Positions 1-12,452 of a DNA stretch of 64,000 bases are shown one piece after another. Positions within the stretch are counted from its first letter, which is position 1. Each line of letters opens with the position of its first letter. The DNA is from Rhodamnia argentea (Eukaryota > Streptophyta > Magnoliopsida > Myrtales > Myrtaceae). Both the position numbers and the translations under genes were made by a program. The notes below the pieces were generated by a model. It had not been told where the DNA came from. It worked only from the letters and a program-made list of their open reading frames with translations, and did no database searches. The stretch spans positions 31,130,934-31,194,933 of the forward strand of contig NC_063151.1 in assembly GCF_020921035.1 (NCBI RefSeq). Direction: 5' to 3'.

Positions 1-330
1 CGCCACCGCTGCCGCCATCGCCGAGCCACTGTCTTCGACCACCGAAGTAAAATATAAACAATAATTTTTTTTCTTTTTAAAAATTAAATAATATTTTTTA
101 CTAATAAAAATTATTTTTTTAAAAAATTAAAATTTGATATAGAAATTTTTCGGCTACCAACAATAAATTTTTCATAAAAGATTCTTTGTTAATAAGTTCT
201 AAAAGCAAAAATTTCAGCCGTTACCAAACGAATTTCTCCGATAAAAAATTAATTTATAGAGCAGAAGTAGAAAAATCAACTTCCGGTCAAAAATTGATTT
301 CTGAAGCAAAATTGTAGGCAGGCGCACCGT
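1..330. mobile_element. Partial MITE, right part, cut by window edge
   Basis: This stretch matches the left half of the element at 22369-22841 in reverse orientation. It shares a GC-rich core of gccgcc triplets at 1-45, an AT-rich arm, the block accaaacgaatttc near 226, and agaagtagaaaaatcaact near 264. Its outer end near 312-330 (aggcaggcgcacc) is a decayed form of the family terminus. No coding capacity is seen. The rest of the element lies outside the window. Confidence 0.6.
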
Positions 331-2198
331 TATTGTTTGAAAAACCTATTTTCACTTTATCCTTTTCGTCCATAAATGATCACCAAAAAGTCTATGCAAG
401 GCAAAATTCACAAAAAAAAAAAAAAAAAAAAGACGGCCAATTACACGTGTCGTCAACTTGCAACAGCAGCAGAATTAAAAAATTTCGCCCTCAATTATGG
501 TTCGCTTTTGTTTTGATGTTGCTCGCGATCACGATCGTGGGCGTTCCAAAAATATCCCACCACATACATTGCACCGTCGTGGTCTAACGTTCGGGGCTCA
601 TTAAAATAATTTGTTCGGTCCGCAAATTTAAAAATATAAATTGAAAAAAAATAAATAAAAATAAAAGGCACAGCAACTTGCGTGTCGTTGCATTTAAAAG
701 TCGGCAATCATTCGGGATTCTATAGTGCAGGCGCCTACATGGGTTGACCAACGTTGCCTCGTGCTCTAATTACTTTAGATCCATACCGACCAATTGCACG
801 GTCAGGCTTATCTGGCGAAAATAATCAATTCATTAGATGAGTTGAATTTTAGAGTTTGCGTAATGATTGCGTAATTAAATTTTGTGGGTATCATCTAGTA
901 AGATTCGAAATTTATATATTATCCTCGAGGGATTACTAGTTCGTGGATTATATATGTAAAAAAGATGAGTAATTATGCCGAAGAACGGAACTTATTATTA
1001 CCGAGATAGATCTTAAAAAAAAGGAATTCAGATTGTTCGGTCCTTATCGTGTATACCGATGGACCAGAACTTGCTTCGATATGATTTACCAGAGAGGTAC
1101 CGAAAAATTGTTCCTTGTAACACACTTTTGAACCAAGGTTACACTTTCTAAGCCCCACTTGATGAATTCAAATGAGTAATACCTTTTTCTTGAGAAAAAA
1201 ATAATGCTTCTACTGCTAACAAAAAGTCGAAGACAATAAGAGCAACGAATTCATGGTGATTTTGAATCTTGACAAGATTATGATACCATGAAATGAATAG
1301 AAAGACCTATTAGTCATGTTTGTCACTACATTTTGCAATGTTGGACTAGGCTTATCTTTTTCATTGCCATCTAGGCAAAAGGGTTTTTCAAAGCGATCTC
1401 TTAAAATTATTTGTGTTGACCACGCATTGTAAGGTTACTTCCTCGCGATTTTCTAAAAGATTGTGAGCCAGTCAATTTTTTCACGAATCTTATATACTAG
1501 CTGATTTGCTATCAATTAGTAGTCTCGAATCAAATTTTAAAAGTGATTCACGAGAAGTCATGGTCTCTATTTGATTGAGTAGACTGGTATCACTATACAG
1601 TGTAAAATTTTCAAGTTATATTCTAGGGACACGAGCACAAAGACTCGGCTACCTGGAGGCCTGTGAAATTTAATGCAAATGCGTATCTTTTGATTGGTGC
1701 AAATGATGGCCTGAACTTAGAAATGTGAAATCGATTACTTCTCTTCGGCAAACAAATGTATAAGTGTTGATTGGCTTGCTTCTTGCTTCTTTAATTTCTC
1801 GAGATACACACACATTTCCGACCGCCTTACCAAGTCAACCGATTCTCTTTGACTTTTGAGCAAGTTATTCTAGAATGGAACCAAATATAAGCGGGGTGGG
1901 AAAAGGCTACTTGATTTTTAAGGGCCCTTTCCAAATTCCAAATGTGAAAAAAAAAAAAGGGTTTAAATGGCTCATATAGCTGTTTGACCTTTTTTTTTTT
2001 TTTTTTCCTATGGTAGGACATTTGGGAAAGGCAAATTGCTGAAATTTTGTCGTGAGTTTGATCAATCAACTACATGCAGATGCAAGGGTCGCTCTTCAAA
2101 TGTCAAGCCAACATCTTGGACGCACTTTCTCTTTTATTTTGTGTTTTTGTCAAACTTGAACAGCCCGAAGGCTTGATTACCTTGAGAAAACAATAAGC
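331..2198. other. AT-rich intergenic DNA, no gene seen
   Basis: I find only short open frames with no protein-like composition, plus poly-A/T tracts near 411-432 and 1948-2006. No splice-consistent exon chain, tRNA or recognisable transposon end was found. Confidence 0.6.
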
Positions 2199-2864
2199 GT
2201 GACCATGACTTTAGGTTAGAACTTGGAACGGACCGATAAAAATCGCTCGGGTTTCAAGTTCCAAGATATCTTGGACAGGTTCCAATGAGGAACCGTTCCG
2301 ATGAGTAGGTTTCAAGTTTCAGGTGAAACCTATAATCTGGAACATGTCCTTGTGTTTTTCTTCTTATATGTCTTCGCGCGATCATTCCACGATATCTGAT
2401 GATGAGCATGTAATTTGTTAAGTGGTGGGAGGGACTTATTGTACACTAGACTATAAACTTTCAACTCATTTCCTCACTCTCCGAAGAACTCTCTGGAGAG
2501 AGGTGGATCGTGCTTGTGCTATCAAGCCGACAAATGACTGCTATTTTGGAACCACTAGAGTATGAACTCCCATTTCCGACAATACGCATGATCGAGACTT
2601 TTACTTCGTTAACGTTGCGCATTCTTCGTCTATCTAAACATGTTGTGGTCAGTGGATTGCAGCGGCAAATGGTGATAACTATGAGTGATGATTCACTGCA
2701 ATTGTTCAAATCATAATATATGTCGAACCCGAAACCCGTGATAAGATAAAGTCAAAGTTCTAGGGTATGCATGGTAGGTTCTCGGCTCAAAAAATTGGAG
2801 AACCAGTTTCAATTGATAGGTATCAAGTTCAAGGTGGAACTTGAACCGGCCCTAGAACCGCTCA
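2199..2864. repeat. Interspersed repeat, GGTTC/GAACC-rich, copy 1
   Basis: The stretch is packed with short words such as ggttcc, gaaccg and gtttcaagttc, and it has a second copy at about 44653-45290. Both copies contain a matching middle block (ttcttatatgtcttcg here, tggtatatatcttcg there) followed by gatgatgag. Both end in cctagaaccgctcac. The left end begins gtgaccatgactttagg, a decayed inverted partner of that right end, so a non-autonomous DNA transposon is likely. The class is not settled because no clean target duplication was found. Confidence 0.5.
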
Positions 2865-3219
2865 CTCTTAGAAAACAAAAAACAAAAAGTCCCATGCAAC
2901 TTGCAAAGGGAAGATGAATTGCTCGATTTAACGAGGGTTGGATCATACCGGAGAATATTCGCAGAGGGAGGGGATTCTATTCTGCCAATATATCTGTTCA
3001 AAAATAGCCCATTGGGCCAAAAAAGGGGCTTATCCGTGGCGGGTCTTCTTTGCTCTTAATGGCACGTGCTCCTTTTGCTCCATACTCGCGAGATCATTTT
3101 CACACCCGAGGAAAAGAGTGACGTCGGTTGTTCATACTCCGCAACATTGACAAAACCTGAATTTATATCGTTCTGCGATTCGTGATTTTGCCTTCTTTTG
3201 TTTTTTTTTTAATCGATTC
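2865..3219. other. Intergenic DNA, nothing recognised
   Basis: Short unique-looking sequence between two repeats. The open frame at 2938-3150 has no family resemblance or splice context. Confidence 0.5.
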
Positions 3220-3868
3220 GGTTAAGAAAAAATTACCGAAAAAGCCTCAAATCTATTGCAATTCTGTCAATTTGCTTTTTATTTTTGCTAGTTAAGTCAT
3301 AAAGATTTTGTAATTGTGCCAATCCAGTCTACTTTATCGGCCAGTACTAACCTGGATAATTTTTAATAATTTTTTTTTTTGTCTTTCTTCTCTCTTCTCG
3401 CTTCCCTATTCCCTACCTACTGTATTGTAGCCAGCAAGGGTCATCAAAGCTACCAGCCACTACGCTAGGCTCGTGAAGCCCTTGATTGGCCTCGCCTAGG
3501 CTGGATGAGCTATGTTGACCTTGGGCAAGGGGGCTAGGTGAGGCCGGTCGGGGGTTGCGAAGCCCTCGTCGATGGCCGGCGAGGGTTTCGTGGCCCCGGC
3601 GCAATGGCTAGTAGCTCTGACGACCCTTGTCGGAGCTCACCGGCCACGATCCATTAGGTAGGGAAGAAGGAAGAGAGAAGAAAGAGAAAAAAGAAATTAA
3701 GGAAAAAATTAAAATATTATCAAAAGTTATGAACGTCGGTGTAGACAGGCAAAGTAGACCGAATTGGCACAATTGAAAAATGTTTTGCACTTAATCGGCC
3801 AAAAAAAAAAATTAGGACTGAATTGTCACAATTGCAATAAGTTTAAGACTTTTTTAGTAATTCTCCCG
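3220..3868. mobile_element. Mutator-like non-autonomous element, copy 1
   Basis: The ends are long inverted repeats: gaaaaaattaccgaaaaagcc at the left, and a matching ...ttttagtaattctccc at the right. Both arms carry the family words 'attgcaattgtgccaattcagtc' in decayed form. The middle is GC-rich (gcgagggtttcgtggcccc and similar). The same architecture occurs at 46560-47087 and 49947-50935, where 9-bp target duplications support a Mutator-like origin. Here the flanks share only ggttaa. The element encodes no transposase. Confidence 0.6.
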
Positions 3869-3936
3869 ATGGTTAATGACCACAAGGCAATTCTAACATG
3901 CGAAGCCTGTAATTTGAGATTTTGGGAAAAGAGCGT

Positions 3937-4014
3937 GTAGCTATTGGAAACTAAAACAACAAAGTAGGGAGGAAGCGTAGCTATTGGAAACTAAAACAAC
4001 AAAGTAGGGAGGAA
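3937..4014. repeat. Tandem duplication, 40-bp unit x2
   Basis: The unit gtagctattggaaactaaaa... occurs at 3937-3976 and again at 3977-4014 with no mismatch in the shared part. The lack of divergence implies a recent duplication. Confidence 0.9.
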
Positions 4015-4405
4015 GTAAACGAGGATCTTTGCGATACTAGTAGAAAGAATTAATTTATCGGTGCCGGCCGAAATTAATTTCTGCTATTTATTTGAACGAG
4101 GGCAAAACCAGAAGAGAGAAGCTGCGATTTATTAGAATTAATATGAAAATAGACGAATTGGTACCAACGAGTAACGAGGCATGAGAACGATGCAACCTCG
4201 CATTTCTCGGTTTCACTTCGATTTTTTCTATAGCGGATGCATGATTGCCGGTAACATGTCTAGACAACAAGAATTACTTCGCTCTTCGCGATCGGACTCA
4301 ACCAATACACAATGAATCTAGTTTACTGTGTCCTATTAAAAGTAGTTGTTCAGATCCGCCCTTGGTATATAAAAGCTACATGAAAACATTTGTTTTCATT
4401 GAAGA

Positions 4406-4860
4406 ATGATCGGGCCGGGTCGGGATTGGTCTAAAACGGACGGGCTAAGCCCAGTAAGGAATCTGGCTTGCCATGCCCGTTGTATTTCCCACTTTGGGCA
4501 AACTCACCCGACCCGGCCCGCCAGCGAATCAGATAAATCTCTCACGAGACCGGTGACCGGTGACCACGAGCTCCCCACACCGCCAACAACCCTGCCTTTC
4601 TCCGCCACCCTCAGTCCCACCATCAACCACCGCCATCACCACCAGACCACCTCCTCCCCACCAATGGGCGCACGCGATCCACCGCACCATCCACCCCTCC
4701 GCAAGCGTCCAAAACATGTGGGACACGTGTCGCCCCCGAGTCCCAAAGGAAAAAATAAAAAAGAAACAAAGGAAAACGAAAAGGAAAAGGGGGGGAAAGG
4801 AAAAGAAAAAGAGGGAAAGCGAAGGGAGGAAAAAAAAGAAAAGAAGAAGAAGAAGCGGGG
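4406..4860. promoter_or_regulatory. Upstream region of DIS3L2: GC palindrome and purine tract
   Basis: Two inverted words, gggccgggtcggg near 4412 and cccgacccggcccg near 4508, bracket about 100 bp. They look like remains of the GGCCCGG-rich hAT-like repeats seen at 21553 and at the window end. Next comes a purine-only strand of roughly 110 bases at 4747-4858 (runs of A and G), which explains the overlapping low-complexity open frames on both strands. The region lies upstream of the TATA box of the exonuclease gene. Any regulatory role is inference. Confidence 0.4.
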
Positions 4861-4990
4861 GTGGGCGGGGGTTGAAGAGCAAAAGGTAAGAGGGAAGAGA
4901 AAGGAATCAAACAGTCGGCGCCCATGTCTTCGCCGACCATTCATCACGTCCCTTTCCCCTCCTTCTCTCTCTCCATATCTCCCCACGCCA

Positions 4991-5009
4991 TATAAAGTTA
5001 TAAACCCTA
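4991..5009 (+). promoter_or_regulatory. TATA box and telo-box of the DIS3L2 gene
   Basis: TATAAAG at 4991-4997 is followed by AAACCCTA at 5002-5009. The latter matches the plant telo-box, common just downstream of TATA or near the transcription start of housekeeping and RNA-handling genes. The first ATG of the reading frame lies about 350 bp further on, after a T- and CT-rich leader that includes a (CT)n run near 5311-5331. Confidence 0.6.
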
Positions 5010-5355
5010 GTCTTCTCCTCCTTTGATTTTGGTTATTTCGTCTTTCCGTTTTTTTTTTTTTTCTTCTGTTCCTCTTGAAATTTTTCTCGGAGGAGTTCGA
5101 TTCTTTGTTTCTCGCCGTTTCGCTTTCTGCTGTCGGTGTCGGATCGTCTTCCGTTTTTATATTTTTTCCCACGAATCGGAAGATGTCTGGGTTCTAGTTC
5201 TCGTTTTTTCCGATCTAACTCCTACGTAGTTTCCTTTTTTTTTCTCCTTCCTTCCTTTGTTTGCTTCGATTTGTGCGGCTGAATTCGGCGAGCCTTTTGT
5301 GTCTCGATTCTCTCTCTCTCTCTCTCTCTCTTGTTTTACGGAGGGGGTGGAGGAT

Positions 5356-8300
5356 ATGAAGGCTAGTGTGGAGCAGACGGTGGTTGAGAGGGTTGAGGAC
5401 GGGGATAAGAAGGAGAAGAAGAGCCGGCGCCGATCGAGCCGCCGCTCCAAACAGAACAACTCCATTGCCGGTACGCCTTTTCTTCGATTCCTGAGCAGGG
5501 GGAAAGCCGCGGGTCAAGCTCGTTGTTCAATGCTTGCTTTTGTTTGCTTCAATGATGGGGCGTTATCTTTTTCCTGCTTTGAGTTTTTGGATTCGAGGTA
5601 TGGGTTGAATTAAACTTGACGTCGTGGAGAGATAAAGCTCATTGGCTGATGAGTTGCGAGGTCGCTTTCTGTTGGCTGAGTTAGATGCAAGAACTGGTTT
5701 TGCTTGTGAAATTGTTTTTAGGAAAAAAGAAAATGGTATAAGTGGCATCTCGATGACTTTGGACATGGAGGCCCCGATTTAGTTGTAGGCTACAGTTACA
5801 TGACAAAGAATTTGCTTGCTGTCAAAGCAATCAGCTTTGAGTTGGGAGAAAAATCTGAGGATTGGAATTTTTTTTTTATTTTGGGTAAATGAGGACTCAT
5901 AGTTTGATGCGAAAGTCACTGATAGTTGATGTTAGCATTCAAGGTTTTTGGTTAGCATCATCTGCTGATTTGAGCCGCCAACCAAAGGAGAGAATGGGTG
6001 TAATATGTAACGAAAACCTCAAATTAAGAAAGTATTTGCATGTTTATGAACACAACTGTATGTCATGTCTTTATGGTGCTTGTCGATATCGCAATATGCA
6101 GATCTCTCTCTTGCTTCTATTTTCTCTCTTGATGATAATATTTTTTGTTTGCTTTTGGCTTTTTGGCGCCTCATTTTCAATGCTCAGAATTATAATTTTG
6201 CAATGGTTTATTTGTAGAAGCTGCTTGCAGTTCAGTTAATGAATGTCAAGGCGATGTGGGTTTACCCCTTCCAAAAAAATCTCCCTCTAGTGTCAAATGT
6301 TTGTTGTCAAAGTCGCAGAGATTAGGCACCCATCCTTCAGTCGAGCAGGAGTCAGTAAAGGCATTGCATGTCTCGTTCAATTCCATGCCGACGATGCATA
6401 TAAGCAACGACGCGGATCAAGAACAAGTGCAGGGGGTAGCAAACTTTCATTTACTTGCATCTGACACTGGAGGAAGAACATTCTCCAAATCATGTCCCGA
6501 GCCAGTTGCATGTAAAGGGTCATCCGAGACATCTTCTAGTAAGGATTTGTGTCCTTATCAGACTTTGACCTGTGATCAGAGCAAGTCTTTCCCTTCACAT
6601 TGGTCTGTGGAGGTTGTCAATGAGGCTCTAGCGGTTAGTAGCTAACAAGTCATTGAAAGTAAATCGATTATGTTTTGAATCTTCATGCTGTTCTAATGGT
6701 TTTCTCCTTATTACTTCCAGAAAGGTGATGTCTTCAGGGCATTGTTTCATGTCAATGCTCACAATAGACTGGAGGTTTGTTAGCTTTTCAATGCTCATAT
6801 TGACTTCTACGTTCTTTCGAACGTACATAATTTTACCCCTGATTTGTGCTTGTAGGCCTACTGCAAGATTGACGGAGTGCAGACGGATATCCTTATAAAT
6901 GGCGTTGCTGCACAGAATAGAGCTGTAAGTTGACATTGCTCGTGAGCTTCATTGCTTAGTTTAGTTGGAAATTTTCTAGCTTAGCGCTAGATCAGTCGTT
7001 CATACTGTTAGCATTGGTTTATTATCTAATACATCATTTTTGTTTGGAGAATTATGTACCTTAGACCTGTACAATTTTGCAGAAGCTGGGTATTCGTTTC
7101 TGATTAGTGATTCCCACTTGAGACATGAGTTGTTGCAACCTGTACTTATGTTTAGAATCTTGTTAAGTAATGAAGGAGAGGAGTTATGATAATTTTCAGC
7201 ACAATAAACCTGTTCAAACTCCCATCTCTCGTTTAAGATTTTGCGATTTAACATGAGGTTATTGGGTCTGCTCATGCTTTCCTCTTTAGCTATATCGCCT
7301 TTTTCCGATTTGCATAGTTGATTGGTTAAAAATTATCTCTCATGTGAAAGATGCTTAGTATCGTTGATGTATTTGGTTTGTTGGATGTCAGCTTGGATTC
7401 TGACTTAAGAGATTATTGTTAATGTGTCCCTAATGTAGGTTGAAGGTGACATAGTGGCGATTAAGATCGATCCTTTGTCATGCTGGACCCGGATGAAAGG
7501 GTCATCTGGGTCTTCCAACAACTCTGCTATGACAGAAGATGGTAATGTCTTCCAGGAGATCAATGAGATTTCTGGGGATTCTAGCAGACCACAGTTAGAG
7601 ATTTATTCTGAGCTTGATTGTACCGGAAATCCTATTGTCTCTGGGAATGATTACGGGGACCTCACTACTTCTGGAAAATCTGGTCAGTCAAAATTGATTG
7701 GTCAAGAAAGTAATCATATTAATGGATATCACCCCTCCTCTTCAAATCATCTTGACAGAGCGTCTTCTAGCTGGCAGAATGAACCTGAGGATGCAATAGG
7801 CAAGATCTCTTTTTTGATCAGTTCTCACCCATCAAAGAGGCCAACTGGAAAGGTTGTGTCCATCATTGTAAGGTCATCACGTCGAGACACTGTTGTTGGT
7901 TTCCTTAATGTTAAACAATGGCTTACTTTCAAGGAAGGATCCAAAAAGCAACTTAAAAGAAATAAGAATTCATCATTTATTTCCGAGCATGAATTTGTTC
8001 AGTTGACACCTACAGATGCAAGATTTCCGAGGATGATGGTCCTGGGAAATGACTTGCCTGAAGGCATCAGAAAAAGATTAAATGAGTCTGACATTACAGT
8101 GGAAATGGAACTGGTTGCTGCTAGAATTGAGGATTGGTACGAAGAAAGTCTCTTTCCATATGCTCGCGTCTTGCATGTCTTTGGACGTGGTGGTGAAATG
8201 CAGCCACATATTGATGCCATCTTGTTTCAGAATTCAATTAATTGTTCGGAGTTCTCTCCTGAATCAATTTCTTGTCTTCCTTGTGTCCCTTGGAATGTGC

Positions 8301-10905
8301 CGCCACTGGAATTCCGACATAGAAAAGATTTGAGAAATAAATGCATATTTACGATTGATCCTTGTACTGCCACCGATCTTGATGATGCCCTTTCCATTGA
8401 CATGTTATCAGCGGACACATATAGGGTCGGTGTCCACATTGCTGATTTGTCATATTTTGTACAACCTGACACAACCTTGGATTTAGAAGCTCAAATTCGG
8501 TCGACAACTGTCTACATGTTACAACGTAAGATATCAATGTTGCCGCCTTTGCTTTCTGAAAATTTGGGTTCACTAAATCCTGGAGTTGATAGACTCGCAT
8601 TTTCAATTTTCTGGGATATCAGTAGTTCAGGGAATGTGATGGATCGTTGGATTGGTCGTACTGTGATATGCTCTTGTTGTAAGCTCTCTTATGAACAAGC
8701 TCAGGACATTATTGATGGAATTGTCGATCAAGGGACTGTTATTGGTTCAGAGAGTGGCCTCCCGGAAATGCATGGCAATTTTGAGTGGTCTGATGTGATT
8801 ACATCCATAAGAGATCTTAATGTTGTTGCCAGGATCTTGAAGGAGAATAGGTTTAAAGATGGGGGTTTAGCGCTTGAGAACTCTGAAATTTCATATTCAT
8901 TTGATGAGGCTGGAATTCCATATGAGAGCATGCTTTGTCAACGGAAAGACTCAAATTTCCTAGTTGAAGAGTTTATGCTTTTGGCAAACAGGACAGCCGC
9001 TGAAGTCATAGCTAGAGCTTTTCCTGATACTGCATTATTGCGGAGGCATCCTGAACCAAATATGCGCAAGCTTCGGGAGTTCGAAGTTTTTTGTTCGAAA
9101 CATGGTTTACCATTGGACACTTCTTCTTCTGGTCAGTTCCGGAAGTCATTGGAGCAAATCAGGGAAACCCTCAAGGACGATTCTGTGATGTTTGATATTC
9201 TTATTTCTTATGCTACAAAGCCGATGCAAGTTGCGACTTACTTCTGTACGGGTGATTTGAAAATCAATGAAGATGATTGGGGTCATTATGCACTCGCTCT
9301 TCCTCTCTATACTCACTTTACAGCTCCATTACGCCGCTATCCTGATATTGTAGTACATCGCATGCTTGCTGCTGCTATAGAAGCTGAAGAGATGTACTGG
9401 AAAAACAGTACGAGGAACCAGGGAGATGTAGTGACCCGGTGTTTTACAGGCATTCCTTTTGATAAGGAGGCCACTGATTCTAGGGAGGGCCGCGAAGCAT
9501 TATCTGCTGCAGCTCTGAAGCATGGAATTCCTTGCCGAGAACTTCTGTCAGATGCGGCTGCTTATTGTAATGAGAGAAATCTAGCAAGCAGGCATGTCAA
9601 GGATGCCATTGATAAACTATATATGTGGGTTCTTCTGAAGAAGAAGCAGGTGTGTCCTAGTTCCTACTTTTGCTGGCTCTTCTGCTAAATAATTGTGCCA
9701 TGTGGTCTAGTAATTTTTGCTCTCCTAAGGAGGGAATAAATCTTGTGATGGTAAGGGTTCAACGTCTTTTTAAGACGAGGTCATAGATGTTTCTTTTTTG
9801 TCTTTGTTTATGCTTATGTGAAAAACATTATCTTTGTTCTTGAGCTCACTTAACTTCGTGTATGGGTAAATGTGATGACTTTGATAGTCTGTCTTACTAG
9901 AATTGTCAGCGGTGATGCGGTAGCTGCTATTGCGTTCCCTAGTATTTTCGCAGTTGGTGTGTATTTCTGTTGTTCTATCTCGTTGTTTTTGTCTTGTTTG
10001 TTTCATGACTGAAACTTATACGTCCGAGGTCATTTGTGGTATCTTCTCCTTGAGTCCACATTTTTTTTTTCTGTGAAGACACATTCCAAAGTTGCAATGA
10101 TCTCCTCGAATATCACTGTTTATTTTGTCATAGTCATTATTTACTTTTAGTTACTTATCATTGTTGTCCCTGTATTGCACGGAATCCTCTCATGATTTGC
10201 AAAAAGTAAGGGCCTTATGCAATTAGCTTCCTTTTTATTAACCTAAGTTTGTATTCTTGAGGAATTGAGTGATGATTTTCTCTCTGTTCAGGAATTAACT
10301 GATGATGTTATTTATCTGCAGATATTAATAGCAGAAGCTAGAGTATTAGGCTTGGGTCCCAGATTTATGACCCTTTATATTCCAACACTGGCGGTGAGTG
10401 GCATTTTTTGTTTGATTTCACATTCTACAGTTTAGAATGCCTTTTCTTTTCTTTTCTTTTCTTTTTGTATTTATAATTTTCTCACCCCGGTGGTCTGCAG
10501 ATTGAAAGGAGAATATACTACGATGAAGTTGAAGGTCTGTATGTAGAATGGCTTGAGACCACATCTACGTTAGTGCTTAGTCTATTTGCTTACAAGTCCT
10601 CAGTTAGAAAAGGTTCTTTAAACAAGTTCAGGGCACTTGAATATGCTGCACTAGTTGTGAGTTCATGTGACCAAGAAGTGGACCTCGGTGGGTCTGCTGT
10701 GGGTGCCTATGACTCTGGTGCCACAGAAGTTAAGAATTTGGACATTCCGAGACTAAGCTCACGAAGTTCTGAAGTCGGTCCTATGGTTTTTCCGATGACG
10801 GTGCGACTTCTCTCCACCATACCTGTTGCGCTTCATGCAGTTGGCGGGGATGATGGACCTATTGATATTGGTGTGAGGCTGTACATGAGTACCTATTTGA
10901 GGTGA
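5356..10905 (+). CDS. DIS3L2/SOV: DIS3-like exonuclease 2 (SUPPRESSOR OF VARICOSE)
   Basis: Seven coding exons: 5356-5470, 6218-6633, 6721-6774, 6856-6924, 7439-9649, 10322-10393 and 10501-10905. They total 3342 bp (1113 aa) with all phases agreeing. It is a processive 3'-5' exoribonuclease of the RNase II/RNB family. In plants DIS3L2 degrades cytoplasmic mRNA in parallel with decapping. The catalytic signature DPCTATDLDDA lies at about residue 525 and keeps all four metal-binding aspartates. Two cold-shock-like regions precede the RNB domain (AYCKIDGVQTDILINGV is in the first) and an S1-like part closes the protein. No PIN domain is present, which separates it from DIS3/RRP44. The N-terminus is basic (KKEKKSRRRSSRRSK). 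The start at 5356 is the first in-frame ATG, although the frame stays open upstream. Exon 5 is unusually long at 2.2 kb. Confidence 0.95.
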
Positions 10906-11397
10906 AATGGTGCTGGTTGCAATGCTTCTGAAGAAACTTGAGGGAGATGAATAATAGCAGGGCTTGGGATTGGGTGGTAAAGTTTATTGTATAGATGCAG
11001 TAGTAGAGTAGTGCTTATAGGCTTCAACAGGAAGTTATCAAAGTTGGATGCTTCATGAGCTTGGTTATGTTGGTAAGTGTCATGAGAGGTGTATGTACAG
11101 GTCGATATGGCTATTGGCTTTAGTGGCTGTTTTTAACAGAAGCTGCTTTGCTGGAACGGGCCGTCGTTTTTGTAGGCCAGTTCCTGACCTGGACTGTAGC
11201 TCCAAGCATCGTTCTCTGACTTGGAAGTTCTGGAGCCGGTTTCGAGCTGCATGGGGAAGTGGACTTCTCCCAGGCTGCAACCCAGGAAATTTTTTTGACT
11301 TAGGGTGGCCGCCTCTGCTTGTTCTGGTTTCAGAGTGTTCTTTAAATGTTCACATTTTGTGTTTGGTTGTCTGTTTGACTTCGAATGAGCACATTCC

Positions 11398-11403
11398 AAT
11401 AAA
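11398..11403 (+). terminator. Candidate poly(A) signal of DIS3L2
   Basis: AATAAA occurs about 490 bp after the stop codon in a T-rich stretch. It is a plausible near-upstream polyadenylation element, though plant signals are loose. Confidence 0.35.
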
Positions 11404-11459
11404 TAACATGTTTTTAATTTTATCGAAGACAAGATACAATCTGGGCATGTACTTCTGAA

Positions 11460-12452
11460 TTTTGGTTTATCCATGGTACTCTCATTTGGTTATTGTGCTT
11501 GAAACTTTCGCATTTCCAGTTAGGGGCAATTTTTCTTTCACGAAAATGGAACAAATTGTCCTTGAGTTTTGATCCGATGTGCAATGTTGTCTTTAAATTT
11601 TTTATTTGTTCAATGCGTGCTTGTATTGGTAAATATTCAATTCGGTTTTTAGGCTATGTCCAATGTCGTCATTTTGTCAATTCAAATTAATGGAATCTTT
11701 TGATGTGACTTTCGATTTCTTAAGTCTAAACGATGTAAAAAAAAAAAGCTTCATGTGGACTATTTGCACAAGGTATTCATTGCAAATCATGATATAATTG
11801 TTTATATCATCAAATCATTAGTAAACAAAAGGATTATATTTAACATATTAGAAATTTATCAGAGATATTATATATTGAGCCATAGTTTATATAGATTGTC
11901 TATTTCATTTTTCCTTTTTCTTTTACTTGAAGTATGACGGCACCAAAACCAACCTCCAAAAAAGTGGACATTATGCGGAAGGTTGAGATTAGTACTTCAG
12001 TTGTTGCAACCGACATTTCATGGCTTGTACTACTTTAATTAAAGAGCTTGGGGGACCATAGGGTTCCTATAGTTTAGAGAGCAAAATGCAGTCTCCATAA
12101 ATTTGAGTGACTACCATCATCGAGATGTCAATAGTTCAGGCTTTGACAAAGAACGTATTATACCGAAGCATTGAACTTAATTCAACATGTGAAAGAGATG
12201 TATCGAGTGCAAGCCTTTGGTACAGTGAAAAATAATTCCGCCCTCCAAGTACCTTGATTGAATTTATTGTAACATACCTTAGAAAACCTAATATAATCGT
12301 TGAAACTGGGATATAGTCTTAAAAACTTCGCTTTTACAATTTATTTTATAGCAAAAGAGTGACTCGATGGTTGATAGATTAATGCAATCTCCTTCGTGTG
12401 GGTGAGATTCGACTTCCATGCGCCACAAAAGGGCAAACAAAACAAAAAAAAA
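11460..12452. other. AT-rich intergenic DNA, no gene seen
   Basis: Only short open frames rich in Phe, Ile and Leu, as expected for AT-rich DNA. No transposon end recognised. Confidence 0.55.

Noticed and set aside
4406-5172. Several overlapping long open frames on both strands
   Set aside because: They come from a purine/pyrimidine tract (Lys/Glu/Arg on one strand, Phe/Leu/Ser/Pro on the other) upstream of the TATA box.
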